Counted from the first letter of the stretch, positions 30,523 to 40,782 are shown. The stretch: DNA of 64,000 nucleotides from Acholoe squamosa (GCA_949317995.1 OX439044.1:27662733-27726732), one strand, 5' to 3'. Translations and numbers: made by a program. Notes: generated from the letters alone by a model not told the origin.

Positions 30523-33276
30523 TAGGTCTCAGTGAAGGAAATCCCGCAGAAAACCGGAAGTCATATACGATTGTGGTCAGAAGTGAATACTGCAGGCACA
30601 CTGAATGGTCAATAACCATGTTGAAAATAATGCCAATAAATATAAAACCACTACACATGTTGTTGAACATTTGCTGCTTTGGATAAAATACCAGGAGGGC
30701 ATTTCTCAAAGTGCTTACCCATTTTTTCAAAGGTTAGATTGGAAATAGTGAATCTACATTTTATTCAGTGCAGATTTAGGCAGAATCAGGGTGTTTTTAC
30801 GCGATAGTCCAGTGCTCAAAATTTTCGTGGTCAATTCATATTTTAAGTCAGCCTATATTATGAAGGAAAGATGTATCTATTAATTCTGGGGTGATTTTTA
30901 GAAAATGAACATGTTCCAATGGGTGCTATCGCGTTTCGCGCTACATTAAATTATAGTGCGGAACCAATTCCTTCTGTGAGACCTAAAGCATACATGGGGG
31001 ATTAGCATGAAGAAGGAAAAAACCCTTCAAATCAGTTCTTTTCTATATTAATTATTTAGAGAAGGATTGGTTTTGCCAAATTCTATGGAAAATATGTTCA
31101 TAGGTCTCTAAAATGTGTCCAAAATCAAGGAAAAATCATGTTTATATTGCTGTCGGAGTGGTCTGCAGGCCGCGCTGCAGGTTCATTTCAGTCTAGGCCC
31201 ACTGGCATGGTGCAGATTATTTTGATAGGCCCGATTTATTTTTTACCTTATTCTTAACAGGGTATGCATATCATATCTGTGTAGTATTGGCCACTTGCAG
31301 CTAGTCTAGGTAGTACAGAGAGGGGTTATTTTTGCGCTTTGACATATCATCTGTATTAGTTAAGTTAGGCACTGACACCGCAAATGGTATATCTACCGCT
31401 TCAAGGAAACTATCCAGGGTATAATATTTTGGGACATTTCTTTGAAATCATCTAGAAATGTAGTATTGTATAACCCAGTATCCATGTTATGTACTCTCAC
31501 AAATCTTCCCAGGCATGGCATGTGAATATTGTGTACTTTTTGCAGTGATTTTTATGTATTTTTCTACAATTTTTCATAATTTGTCAATTATATCCACAGT
31601 AAACTACAACAAGGACACTTACACCATATAGAGCAAGATCAAAAGAATATCCATGCCAAATTTGATGGTCCTAGAGGCACTGCTTGTCATGAAAATGACT
31701 CAAAGATGAAGAGGGCGGTGTCCTCGGACAGAGACATAGAAATCAGGCTGATTTTGGGTATAACTTGGCCTGAAAGGCACCCTATATCATGAGATAGAGT
31801 GGTCCAAGGAGCATAAAACCTAGGGGCCTGTGTAAAAACATCTATTGGATTATAAAAATCTCAATTATAGACAAGACATGCACACAGCCCATTAATAGTA
31901 GGTCTCAGTGAAGGAAATCCCGCAGAAAACCGGAAGTCATATACGATTGTGGTCAGAAGTGAATACTGCAGGCACACTGAATGGTCAATAACCATGTTGA
32001 AAATAATGCCAATAAATATAAAACCACTACACATGTTGTTGAACATTTGCTGCTTTGGATAAAATACCAGGAGGGCATTTCTCAAAGTGCTTACCCATTT
32101 TTTCAAAGGTTAGATTGGAAATAGTGAATCTACATTTTATTCAGTGCAGATTTAGGCAGAATCAGGGTGTTTTTACGCGATAGTCCAGTGCTCAAAATTT
32201 TCGTGGTCAATTCATATTTTAAGTCAGCCTATATTATGAAGGAAAGATGTATCTATTAATTCTGGGGTGATTTTTAGAAAATGAACATGTTCCAAAGGGT
32301 GCTATCGCGTTTCGCGCTACATTAAATTATAGTGCGGAACCAATTCCTTCTGTGAGACCTAAAGCATACATGGGGGATTAGCATGAAGAAGGAAAAAACC
32401 CTTCAAATCAGTTCTTTTCTATATTAATTATTTAGAGAAGGATTGGTTTTGCCAAATTCTATGGAAAATATGTTCATAGGTCTCTAAAATGTGTCCAAAA
32501 TCAAGGAAAAATCATGTTTATATTGCTGTCGGAGTGGTCTGCAGGCCGCGCTGCAGGTTCATTTCAGTCTAGGCCCACTGGCATGGTGCAGATTATTTTG
32601 ATAGGCCCGATTTATTTTTTACCTTATTCTTAACAGGGTATGCATATCATATCTGTGTAGTATTGGCCACTTGCAGCTAGTCTAGGTAGTACAGAGAGGG
32701 GTTATTTTTGCGCTTTGACATATCATCTGTATTAGTTAAGTTAGGCACTGACACCGCAAATGGTATATCTACCGCTTCAAGGAAACTATCCAGGGTATAA
32801 TATTTTGGGACATTTCTTTGAAATCATCTAGAAATGTAGTATTGTATAACCCAGTATCCATGTTATGTACTCTCACAAATCTTCCCAGGCATGGCATGTG
32901 AATATTGTGTACTTTTTGCAGTGATTTTTATGTATTTTTCTACAATTTTTCATAATTTGTCAATTATATCCACAGTAAACTACAACAAGGACACTTACAC
33001 CATATAGAGCAAGATCAAAAGAATATCCATGCCAAATTTGATGGTCCTAGAGGCACTGCTTGTCATGAAAATGACTCAAAGATGAAGAGGGCGGTGTCCT
33101 CGGACAGAGACATAGAAATCAGGCTGATTTTGGGTATAACTTGGCCTGAAAGGCACCCTATATCATGAGATAGAGTGGTCCAAGGAGCATAAAACCTAGG
33201 GGCCTGTGTAAAAACATCTATTGGATTATAAAAATCTCAATTATAGACAAGACATGCACACAGCCCATTAATAGTA

Positions 33277-33735
33277 GGTCTCAGTGAAGGAAATCCCGCA
33301 GAAAACCGGAAGTCATATACGATTGTGGTCAGAAGTGAATACTGCAGGCACACTGAATGGTCAATAACCATGTTGAAAATAATGCCAATAAATATAAAAC
33401 CACTACACATGTTGTTGAACATTTGCTGCTTTGGATAAAATACCAGGAGGGCATTTCTCAAAGTGCTTACCCATTTTTTCAAAGGTTAGATTGGAAATAG
33501 TGAATCTACATTTTATTCAGTGCAGATTTAGGCAGAATCAGGGTGTTTTTACGCGATAGTCCAGTGCTCAAAATTTTCGTGGTCAATTCATATTTTAAGT
33601 CAGCCTATATTATGAAGGAAAGATGTATCTATTAATTCTGGGGTGATTTTTAGAAAATGAACATGTTCCAATGGGTGCTATCGCGTTTCGCGCTACATTA
33701 AATTATAGTGCGGAACCAATTCCTTCTGTGAGACC
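33277..33735. mobile_element. Last TIR element copy, forming the right edge of the satellite array
   Basis: This copy is complete, ending in GAGACC at 33735, but the next bases are TTTATTAG instead of TAAAGCAT. The array therefore stops at the element terminus and not at a random point within the unit. Confidence 0.9.
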
Positions 33736-34060
33736 TTTATTAGTGTTCTCTGAAGCGCCTCTGCTTGAAGAGTGGTGCTTCCCGTGTGTACACAAATGGC
33801 AGGATGTTGAAGGTACATGCAGTAAGAAGGGTTGATATTTCTTGAATTGTGAGTCCCTAATGCTATGATACACTTTCTAATTATTGCTCAAATAGAAAAC
33901 AACATATAGCTTACGTCAGAGGTACAAATGTTGGTCTAATATCCCTAGATTTTAGCAAATCTATACGACAAAATAACAGTAGGGAGTGGTTATTTATCAA
34001 CTGGGCCGGGCACGGGCCAGCCTCTGTCCACGTCTGCGTCTACTCTACCCTACCCACGGT
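33736..34060. other. Unique DNA beside the satellite, no gene seen
   Basis: No open frame with gene-like features, splice-supported exon or recognisable repeat was found. The last nine bases (34052-34060, ACCCACGGT) are the left target duplication of the next element. Confidence 0.5.
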
Positions 34061-35053
34061 AGCGAAGTCAGTCAAAAATCATTGATACAACAGAATCTCG
34101 CAAGTCATACACCAAATGATAGGTCTAAAAGAGTGTAATCCATAGGTTTTTAAATCAAATTGATACTCGTACTTGAGGCGCTTTTACGACAATTTAAAAT
34201 TCTGGAATGTGAATATTTTTCTGTCACTACCGACCCTGCAATTTGGCCCAAATATTGATAAGAGACTGATAATTAAACATGCTGCGCGCACTGGAGATTT
34301 CTACAGCATTGTACTTAATGGGTGATAAATTTTGACTGAATTGGCAGATCCACTTACCAATTATACCACTTTAAAGCTGAATATTACCAGAGTAACATAT
34401 CCAAAGGACATTGCTATAAGAAAGGTATAAGTATTTTAAAGTTTAGGTTGAATTCAGAAGTTTTGATGATTTGCTGTTGAAAATTTTGGTATGATGCATT
34501 CAGTAGATTAAAAATCGCAGCCCTGTAGCTGTTAAAACTAGCCAAATTCTGATAAACAAGATCCTATAGAATCACCCTGTATGTCCTGATAGCTTCTGCA
34601 CTAAATGATTATTTTGGAAAATATGTCCAAAGTTATATAAGTTTACCAGACCGCCCTGCTCGTAATAACCAGTCAATATTTCGCAAAATCTCCTTAAAAT
34701 GTAGGTTTTCATGTTGGCTACAGATTTGCAAGATCATATTTTATCTAATGTATAGTAGAAAGGGGAATATTCATGTATTTCTATAATAAGTGCAAGGCTG
34801 CTCAGCTGACTCACATTGTGGTCTGGCAGAATCATTAAGTTCACTTAACAGTTGACTGCCTGAATTTGCCAAAAAAAAACAACCAGCTGAATGAAGCAAA
34901 ATATTGGTTCAGGGTTGTAGAGTTAGGTTTTACCTTTCATTTGATACCAATTTGAAGTAATTCTGTCCAGTAGAACCCTCAGGGTCAATATTTTACCAGT
35001 CTATCATAGTGACAGATACGGGGAGCATGCAGCCTGATTCAGCTGACTTCGCT
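34061..35053. mobile_element. 993-bp non-autonomous TIR element with 9-bp target-site duplication
   Basis: The element is bounded by the 11-bp inverted ends AGCGAAGTCAG...CTGACTTCGCT. Directly outside lie identical 9-bp direct repeats, ACCCACGGT, at 34052-34060 and 35054-35062. No transposase frame is present. A 9-bp duplication is compatible with Mutator-like or Merlin-like families, but the short ends do not settle which. If the terminal T/A is counted within the repeat, the duplication could be read as 7-8 bp. Confidence 0.75.
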
Positions 35054-35062
35054 ACCCACGGT

Positions 35063-35798
35063 GGATAGCCTGGGACCAGATCTACACATGACTCATGACC
35101 GCTGCAGAGTGGCTTCCTTGACAACTGTTGAAACATGAATGTTATTTATTTATATGGGGAAAGTACTATTCTTTGATATTCTACAAAACTCCCCTCCATT
35201 ACTTCAGTTTACTTTACAGTTAAACTTCAAAGAAGAGGAATAGTGTTGTGCATCAATCAACACACCTCAAGGTGTGGAGTGTTCACACCTAGGCCTACAG
35301 GCTACAGGTGTGAAGACCTACAACTACAGGCAGGACGTATTGATTCCATTGATAAGTGTGGGATAGAGTGGATTCATTCCCACCACAGTTTGTGCCAGGC
35401 TTGTGGCGCAAAAAGTAGCAGTGAGTAAGCTCTGGTCCCGGCCCGAAGAGCAGAGAGGTGTCGGGTGGGGGGTCAGAGCCTGGGCACGGGCTAGTCTGTG
35501 CGTGCATAGAGCATAAGAGAGTATAGGATCCCCTGGGGGTTCCCCAGATAGGTTCCTAAGCTGGGGGGGGCACTTCATTTTTGGGTATTTGTTTTGGGGG
35601 GATACTTTTTTATGGATGAAGAGGAGAACAGGCCTGCAGGAATGATCCCTGATGCAATTGAAGCCCTTGGGGTCCTAACAAGTACCGGTAAGCTTAGTAA
35701 CAATCAGCCGAAATGAGTGCATGAAGCTTCGCTAGCAATGAATGTTTTAGTAATGTTATATCACATCATCATTGGTGACTACAAATGGCATACAATGG
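35063..35798. other. Intergenic DNA with a T-box-like half-site cluster
   Basis: No gene is supported. Short open frames overlap on both strands without homology or codon-like character. Four AGGTGT cores lie within 35262-35314 in alternating orientation (see separate entry). Confidence 0.45.
35262..35314. promoter_or_regulatory. Cluster of four inverted T-box-like half-sites
   Basis: The sequence shows ACACCT-ca-AGGTGT at 35262-35275, then TTCACACCT at 35282-35290 and AGGTGTGAA at 35306-35314, giving two inverted pairs in 53 bp. TCACACCT/AGGTGTGA is the known half-site of T-box transcription factors (Brachyury family). Function is inference; such a short cluster can arise by chance or through local palindrome formation. 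Confidence 0.3.
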
Positions 35799-35948
35799 TA
35801 AAGGTGAACGATGATGAGTGTTTGGCAACAATTATTTCCCGAGCTGGTTTGGGCCGTTCCGCACGAGGGCGGAAGGCCGAGTGCAGAGCGGCCCAAACCT
35901 GCGAGGGAAATAATTAGGAGCCAAACACTCATCAGAGTTCATCTTTAC
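35799..35948. repeat. Foldback (inverted) repeat, inner arm pair
   Basis: The left arm 35799-35856 and the right arm 35889-35948 are reverse complements with few mismatches. They share a GATGAGTGTTTGG stretch, an AATTATTTCCC stretch and GGTTTGGGCCG. The 32-bp loop contains a smaller TTCCGC/GCGGAA hairpin. This is the structure of a foldback MITE. Confidence 0.85.
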
Positions 35949-36296
35949 ATTTATGTCAAGGTGTTTGGGTGGATAATTAATCGATATTTCATCAATATAA
36001 GCCATAATTAACTCTGATTTACCTCTCGTCTAACCCAAAATGCCGTGTGCCGCCATCTTGTTTGTTTACGGTTTGAAGCAGTCGTGCATGCGCGGTGGAC
36101 CTATGACGTCATCGTGCGGATTTGGCGCCGGTTATTTAACGCAGGGGTACAATATGCGGTCTCAGTGCATTGTCAATGGGGCATCGATATTCACCTTGAC
36201 ATAAAAACAGTTTATTCTTCACTTTCATTGTCAGCTTAAATCATTATAGATCTAGAGCAACCAGGTAAAAAATGTGTATTTTAAAGACGAGAGGCC
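35949..36296. repeat. Outer part of a complex foldback repeat with nested inverted segments
   Basis: TATGTCAAGGTG near 35955 is the reverse complement of CACCTTGACATA near 36190, and ACCTCTCGTCT near 36021 pairs with AGACGAGAGG near 36284. These overlapping inverted pairs suggest either a composite foldback element or successive rearrangement. The segment between them carries promoter-like motifs. Confidence 0.6.
36049..36130. promoter_or_regulatory. Promoter-like motif cluster (YY1-, CRE- and E2F-type)
   Basis: GCCGCCATCTTG (36049-36060) matches the YY1 consensus on the minus strand. GCATGCGCGG near 36086 resembles an NRF1 half-site, TGACGTCA (36104-36111) is a perfect CRE palindrome, and TTTGGCGCCG (36121-36130) resembles an E2F site. 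They lie within 85 bp inside the foldback repeat. No adjacent gene is seen within 2 kb, so any promoter activity is a guess. Confidence 0.4.
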
Positions 36297-36484
36297 GTTC
36301 AAATATTACTTAACACCATAGTAGGGGAGGGGGTTCATGAAGTTTGTTACACTTTGTGACAGGAGGAGGGGGGGTCTGCCCAAGTTTTACATAACAAAAA
36401 TGGTAAAATGTCTCACATGACAAAAGTAGACTATTTACAAGCATTTGAACCCCTAAACACAACTCAAGAATTGAATGTTCTCAT

Positions 36485-36956
36485 GAACCGGACGATTCGT
36501 GTTGGAATCACAAGTCATAACACATGTAGACATGAGTTAATCATGGGGATTAACTGAGCAGATTCTTGTTGCAATCACAAGTCTGACAGACATAAATTTA
36601 CATCTCTATTTATTCCCTGGCACTAAACATGTTCTCATAAACCAGTGGATTCTTGTGGGTGAGTGAGTAATAGATGTTTAACGTCATTTCCACAGCTAAG
36701 GTCATATTCACGGCGAGAACTACATTACACAATTTCACAGAGGAATGTGTCAGTGCCCGCACATATGTGCACCACACACATCAGAGGGGATAGGAAAGAG
36801 GAGAAATAGACCCTTTTAAGTGGGCTAGGGAAGCCCGGGGTTCTTGTGGCGATCACCAGTCATGACACAAATTGAAATCTTGAGTTATCCCCGAGAATCA
36901 ACTGACTAAATTCTCGTAACATTTATAAGTCATGATACAAGTTTAAATGTCAAGTT
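36485..36956. repeat. Degenerate tandem repeat, about 70-90-bp units, split by a SINE-like copy
   Basis: Four diverged units begin with ATTCKTGT...ATCACAAGTC-like sequence, at about 36491, 36561, 36649/36841 and 36911. The third is interrupted by the SINE-like copy below. No function is apparent. Upstream, 36297-36484 holds a short G-rich stretch and nothing else recognisable. Confidence 0.5.
36659..36840 (-). mobile_element. SINE-like retroposon copy 1 (ACTC-tailed family)
   Basis: Read on the minus strand it starts near CCGGGCTTCCCTAGCCCAC and ends in GTTAAACATCTATTACTCAC plus a short ACTC tail. It aligns along its length with the copies at 52716 and 54902. Direct repeats TTCTTGTGG flank it (36650-36658 and 36841-36849). 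The fixed 3' end, simple tail and variable-sequence target duplications are hallmarks of LINE-mobilised SINEs. No clear tRNA promoter boxes were seen, so the class is inferred. Confidence 0.75.
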
Positions 36957-37820
36957 ATTGGCCCAGATCCTGGGTCATTGGCGGTGCCTTTTTGGTCAAA
37001 AACTGATGGTCATGAATTGGAACTTTAGATGGGAATTGCTCATCGAAATTGGGGATAATTAAACAAAAAATCATGGAAACATTCTTTAGGATGTAGTCTT
37101 TCATTGCACATGCACAATTCCTGGAAAAAAATTCTTTAGCTATGAAAAAAGCTGAAGAAAAAACCTGAAATGTTTGAACTTCTTTCTCACGAAACGAGGC
37201 TCCATAGGATTGCATTAGGCGGTCCATTTCGGCGGTCGACAGGGGGTCAAAATATCACATTGACTCCTATGGGAATTGGGTAATTAAGACGCTTTTTTTC
37301 AGCAGGCAAGGTGGAATTCTTGGCTCAGGAGGGGTTAAGACCGTTGGTGTATGAGTGTGTAAATCGGACCACCATAATTTTGTTATGTCGACCCCCTCAT
37401 TTCCGGTCTGGAGACTAAACACATCCGCGCAGAGTAACCGGTCATCAGATTTTATTTTTTTAACAGTAAATTGAGGGGATATATTCGATTAAATTTGATA
37501 TATATTGCCAAAGATGTATGGATTATATTCAAAAAGCCATTATTTTCAAGTCAAATTGATAGAATATATCATTTCTCCGTCGAAAATGCTACTTCCGGCA
37601 AGGAGGGGTCGCACATGCGCACAGAACATCAAAATCCAAAATGGCGGACAGCGAGACGATCGACTCACAGTGCCATCGAAACTGCTGGATTATAACAAAA
37701 TGGAGGAGAAATACAATCTCTCTGGCAATTCTATTGAAAATATGGATCCTCAAGGGGGGATGTAAAAACTCACCACCCCCTACCTGTTAATAAATAATGA
37801 CCACTCCCTCAGTAGGCCAC
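36957..37820 (+). repeat. Interspersed repeat family R1, copy 1, just upstream of MFSD5
   Basis: It shares long stretches with 48082-48778, starting at ATTGGCCCAG and including GGTCTGGAGACT-like, CGAAAATG, ACTTCCGGCAAGGAG and AAAATGGCGGACAGCGAG segments in the same order. It is longer than the other copy. The right end is approximate because the final 100 bp are diverged. A short open frame common to both copies starts without ATG and diverges by frameshift, so I do not call it a gene. Confidence 0.8.
37591..37647 (+). promoter_or_regulatory. ETS-NRF1-YY1 motif module in repeat R1, about 670 bp before the MFSD5 start codon
   Basis: ACTTCCGGC (37591-37599) matches an ETS/GABP site, GCACATGCGCA (37611-37621) is one base from the NRF1 consensus, and CAAAATGGCGG (37637-37647) matches YY1. 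These three site types are typical of TATA-less housekeeping promoters. The same module is present in the other repeat copy at 48573-48631. Whether it drives MFSD5 is untested inference. Confidence 0.45.
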
Positions 37821-38312
37821 TTTTCTGACTCGCTTGTCACTCTATCGGATCTTAGTAGCTGGCTGATCCAGGGGGTGGTCGGTGGGGGGGGGGCGTAAAA
37901 GGGGCGAGGGGACTCCAAAGGAGAACAAATATATCATCAATATTAAACTAGATTGTAGATAATAGCTAAGCTTGGGATTATAGGCTGCCCCTAAACTCAG
38001 GATGTTTACACTAAAACACAGTAAAACGTTTTCAACTAAAATTTCAAAGGCCCGGTGTGGCTATAAAGCATTCAAATCTTTGGCTCGGCCAAAGTAGAGG
38101 ATCAGGACCCTTTCCAAAATCCAGGGATTTGTGGCTTCAGAGGCTGATGGGTGCAGCCCTAAGCTATTCAAGGAGTATTATGACTAGGGATCCACTTGTG
38201 TGTTGACCATTGTGAATGTTGGCGGACAACGAAACCTTTCGAATGTATCTGAACATCATTGCAGTCTTTCGATGGAAGTTGATGCAGTGGGCAATCTGGA
38301 GTGACTGTCACG
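37821..38312 (+). other. Probable MFSD5 5' flank and 5' UTR
   Basis: The stretch contains a G-rich run near 37885 with a GC-box-like GGGGCG at 37901-37910, and no coding frame that I can support. An in-frame TGA at 38280-38282 precedes the MFSD5 start codon. The transcription start was not located. Confidence 0.4.
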
Positions 38313-38601
38313 ATGATGCTAATTACGTACGCCGCGTTTGTTATCTTGGGGTTGCTCTGTGTCGTGCTTCAGTACTGGGCAAAGAGAGTGAGGAATGATC
38401 CACTTGTTGGTAACAATCCCACCTTCCTCCAGTTTCAAACAGGCTACTTTGCATCGTATTACTTAGCTTTACTAGCTGACTGGTTACAGGTAAGTCTGTG
38501 ATAAGATGCTATTTGAGGTACTGTACGTATATTTTGTGTATCAGTGAGCCGGGTATTAATATAATCTTTAAAGGAAAAACTTTTGTTGTACTTTCCAAAT
38601 A

Positions 38602-38686
<85 letters not shown>

Positions 38687-39981
38687 CACACCCTGCGTAT
38701 ATGCAAGGAATTATGGTAATCATGAAGTATTTTCATTTACAGTATATACTTAACCGGTATATGTTTTGTGTTTACTCTCCACAAGCTCCGCTGTATTATC
38801 TCTTTTAGGGTCCGTACCTATACAAGCTGTATCAACACTATGGATTTCAAGAAGACCAAATTGCAGTTCTGTATGTGTGTGGGTTCGCCTCCTCTGTGGT
38901 GCTTGGCACGTGGGCCCCAATAGCAGCTGACAAGTTCGGACGGAAGAAACTTTGCCTCTTCTTCACAGTCATCTACTCTCTGGCATGCTTCTTTAAACTG
39001 TCAAGAAGCTATGGCATCCTCCTGTTGGGCAGGGTTCTTGGTGGTGTGGCCACCAGTCTTTTATTCTCAGCATTTGAGGCATGGTATATCCATGAGCACT
39101 CAGAAAACGACTTCCCCAGGGAGTGGATTGGGGTGACGTTTAATAAAGCAGCTGTGTGGAATGGCTTGCTTGCAGTAATTGCTGGAGTCGTTGCTAATGT
39201 GACATCCGAGTGGATGAACTTCGGGCCGGTGTCGCCCTTCATGCTAGCCATTCCATGTCTGATAGCTTCTGGAGCAGTTGTCCTGGTTCAGTGGAAGGAG
39301 AACTATGCAGAGAAGAAAATCCACTTCGCTAAGCCATGCATGTTAGGACTCCGCGAGATTGTTACTGAACCACAAATTTTCCTCATTGGTACAATCCAGT
39401 CATTGTTTGAGAGTGCGACTTTCATATTCATCTTTCTATGGACACCTATACTGGACCCTGGTAAACCGTCACTTGGTATCGTGTTTTCCAGTTTCATGGT
39501 GTGTATCATGATTGGGTCAGCCATCTTCCAGTTACTCCACGCACGTAAGGTGCCCTTGTTACACCTGCTTTGTATCTCCATTCTTATTGCCCTATCTGGT
39601 AACATCCTCTGCGTACTTGCGACACACCCAGACAACATGAGTAGGAATCTCGCCTTTGTAGCATTTCTGATGATTGAGGTGGCTGTGGGCATGTACTTCC
39701 AGGCCATGGGAAAGCTAAGGACAAAAGTCTTACCTGAGGCCAATGCAGCAAGTATTATGAATTGGTTCCGGGTGCCACTGAATCTGATTGCCTGTATCGC
39801 GCTCATGTCTTTACACAGTAAGACCATGAAGCACGGAAACCGTATGCTCTTTGTGGCCTGTGTCGGTTTACTCTCTGTTGCTGTGCTGAGCGTATTCAAG
39901 TTTATTGCACTTGTTAAGAATGATGAGGAATTCAGGGCCGTCAATAATGACTCTTTGGACGAAGATACTGTTGAAGCATGA
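38313..39981 (+). CDS. MFSD5: Major facilitator superfamily domain-containing protein 5 (molybdate-anion transporter)
   Basis: Two coding exons, 38313-38489 and 38809-39981, join in phase 0 across a 319-bp GT-AG intron and give 449 residues, about the length of vertebrate MFSD5 (450). The start is the first ATG after an in-frame TGA at 38280. A second ATG follows immediately (38316) and aligns best with the vertebrate start. Visible family signatures are the LADWLQ-GPYLYKLYQHYGF stretch across the splice site, GRVLGG near residue 134, the FSAFEAWYIHEH motif near 145-156 and LFESATFIFIFLWTPILDP near 258-276, with alternating hydrophobic segments consistent with 12 membrane helices. MFSD5 is described as a high-affinity molybdate importer of the plasma membrane. 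The acidic C-terminal tail is hydrophilic. Nothing is missing. HPS5 follows on the same strand 3.1 kb downstream. Confidence 0.96.
38605..38683. repeat. (TA)n microsatellite in the MFSD5 intron
   Basis: About 79 bp of uninterrupted TA dinucleotides. It is directly followed by AGGCACACCCTGCG, the sequence of the ATAAGGCRCACC repeat family seen elsewhere in the window, so the microsatellite probably grew from the end of such an element. The Tyr-Ile open frames across it are artefacts. Confidence 0.97.
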
Positions 39982-40782
39982 TCTATTATAACCATGCTGC
40001 ACTCCTAAGGAATTGTAAAATATTATTCACATGAAACAAAAGCCAAACTGGTTCTACCTTGTAAATAGCATCGAACCCAGCCACATCTACTCCACATTCA
40101 GATTTAGAGTCAAACTGTAACAGTTTAAAGGTATATTGATACGATAAGTCAATGGACCATAGCTATAGTCTAGATAATCCTGCCAAAACGGAATAAATAT
40201 TTATTCAATTTATCTAAATTCTGTGACTAACCGCTGTGCTTCTCTAATAATGAGCAAAATTGATTACGATCCACTTTCATAAACATTCCATTTACTATTC
40301 CGTTGAAATATCATGCATTATTTGAGAACATTGTCTTTCACTGAAAAGACTCCAAATAAGCTGTAATTTTATCTCATTAAGTAGGATGAATCAGTAAAAT
40401 TTCAGGGATGTAAGTCTTCAGGTTTTATCAGGATTTCCTGATTTCTGAAAATATTGAATGACACATATTTTCCTTATACGAGTGGTAAGGAGGGCTGTTT
40501 GGGAAAACAGAAGGCTTTTATATCAAGTAAACATATGGCTTCCTGATTTTTGCCCATTTCTGACTTACATCCCTGTAAAATGAATTGCTCTAATAGCCTA
40601 ATATAGCTATTTACTGAAGCGTATACATGTAAACTATGTCTGCTGGGTCCAGCTATTTTTTGTGTGTGAACAGGATTTTCCCTGGTCATCTTTGTGAACG
40701 TTTTAATGAATAAATGAAGTTGGGTTAACTACATCTCTCAAGACCACAGGATACGTGGTACTGTTATTGAAAAATGAATAAA
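39982..40782 (+). other. MFSD5 3' UTR region with three candidate poly(A) signals
   Basis: AATAAA hexamers occur at 40192-40197, 40709-40714 and 40777-40782. The last two lie beyond a MITE insertion (40403-40575), so transcripts using them would carry the MITE in the 3' UTR. The actual cleavage site is unknown. Confidence 0.5.
40403..40575. mobile_element. hAT-like MITE in the MFSD5 3' region
   Basis: A 173-bp segment has the 14-bp inverted ends CAGGGATGTAAGTC...GACTTACATCCCTG. CAGGG-type ends are typical of hAT elements. The flanking octamers TAAAATTT (40395-40402) and TAAAATGA (40576-40583) agree at six of eight positions, fitting an aged 8-bp target duplication. There is no coding capacity. 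Confidence 0.7.

Larger units (their letters stand above)
1..33735. repeat. Composite 1376-bp tandem satellite array
   Basis: The same sequence recurs head to tail with a period of 1376 bp from the window start to 33735, so the left edge is not seen. Twenty-three full periods carry the complete element described below, and two junctions lack it. Differences between units are very rare: the ones I noticed are single bases at 4851, 11837, 14589 and 32296 and a short indel near 30130. The unit is AT-rich, with a near-palindromic PstI-containing segment (CTGCAGGCCGCGCTGCAG, first at about 443-460). No centromere-protein-B-like box was seen. An 81-codon minus-strand open frame recurs in each unit but looks like chance. 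Such homogeneity implies recent amplification or strong homogenisation. Copy number in the assembly may be under- or over-stated. Confidence 0.98.

Noticed and set aside
1-33735. CRISPR-like or bacterial operon interpretation of the regular repeats
   Set aside because: The repeat unit is 1376 bp with no spacers, and the flanking genes are spliced animal genes.
37471-37695. Short open frame shared by both R1 repeat copies
   Set aside because: It lacks an ATG start, the copies diverge with frameshifts after about 35 codons, and sequence similarity is as high outside the frame.
38459-38736. Tyr-Ile repeat proteins over the (TA)n tract
   Set aside because: Pure translation of a dinucleotide microsatellite inside the MFSD5 intron.
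39303-39995. 230-codon antisense open frame over MFSD5
   Set aside because: It lies opposite a well-supported conserved coding exon and has no signal of its own.
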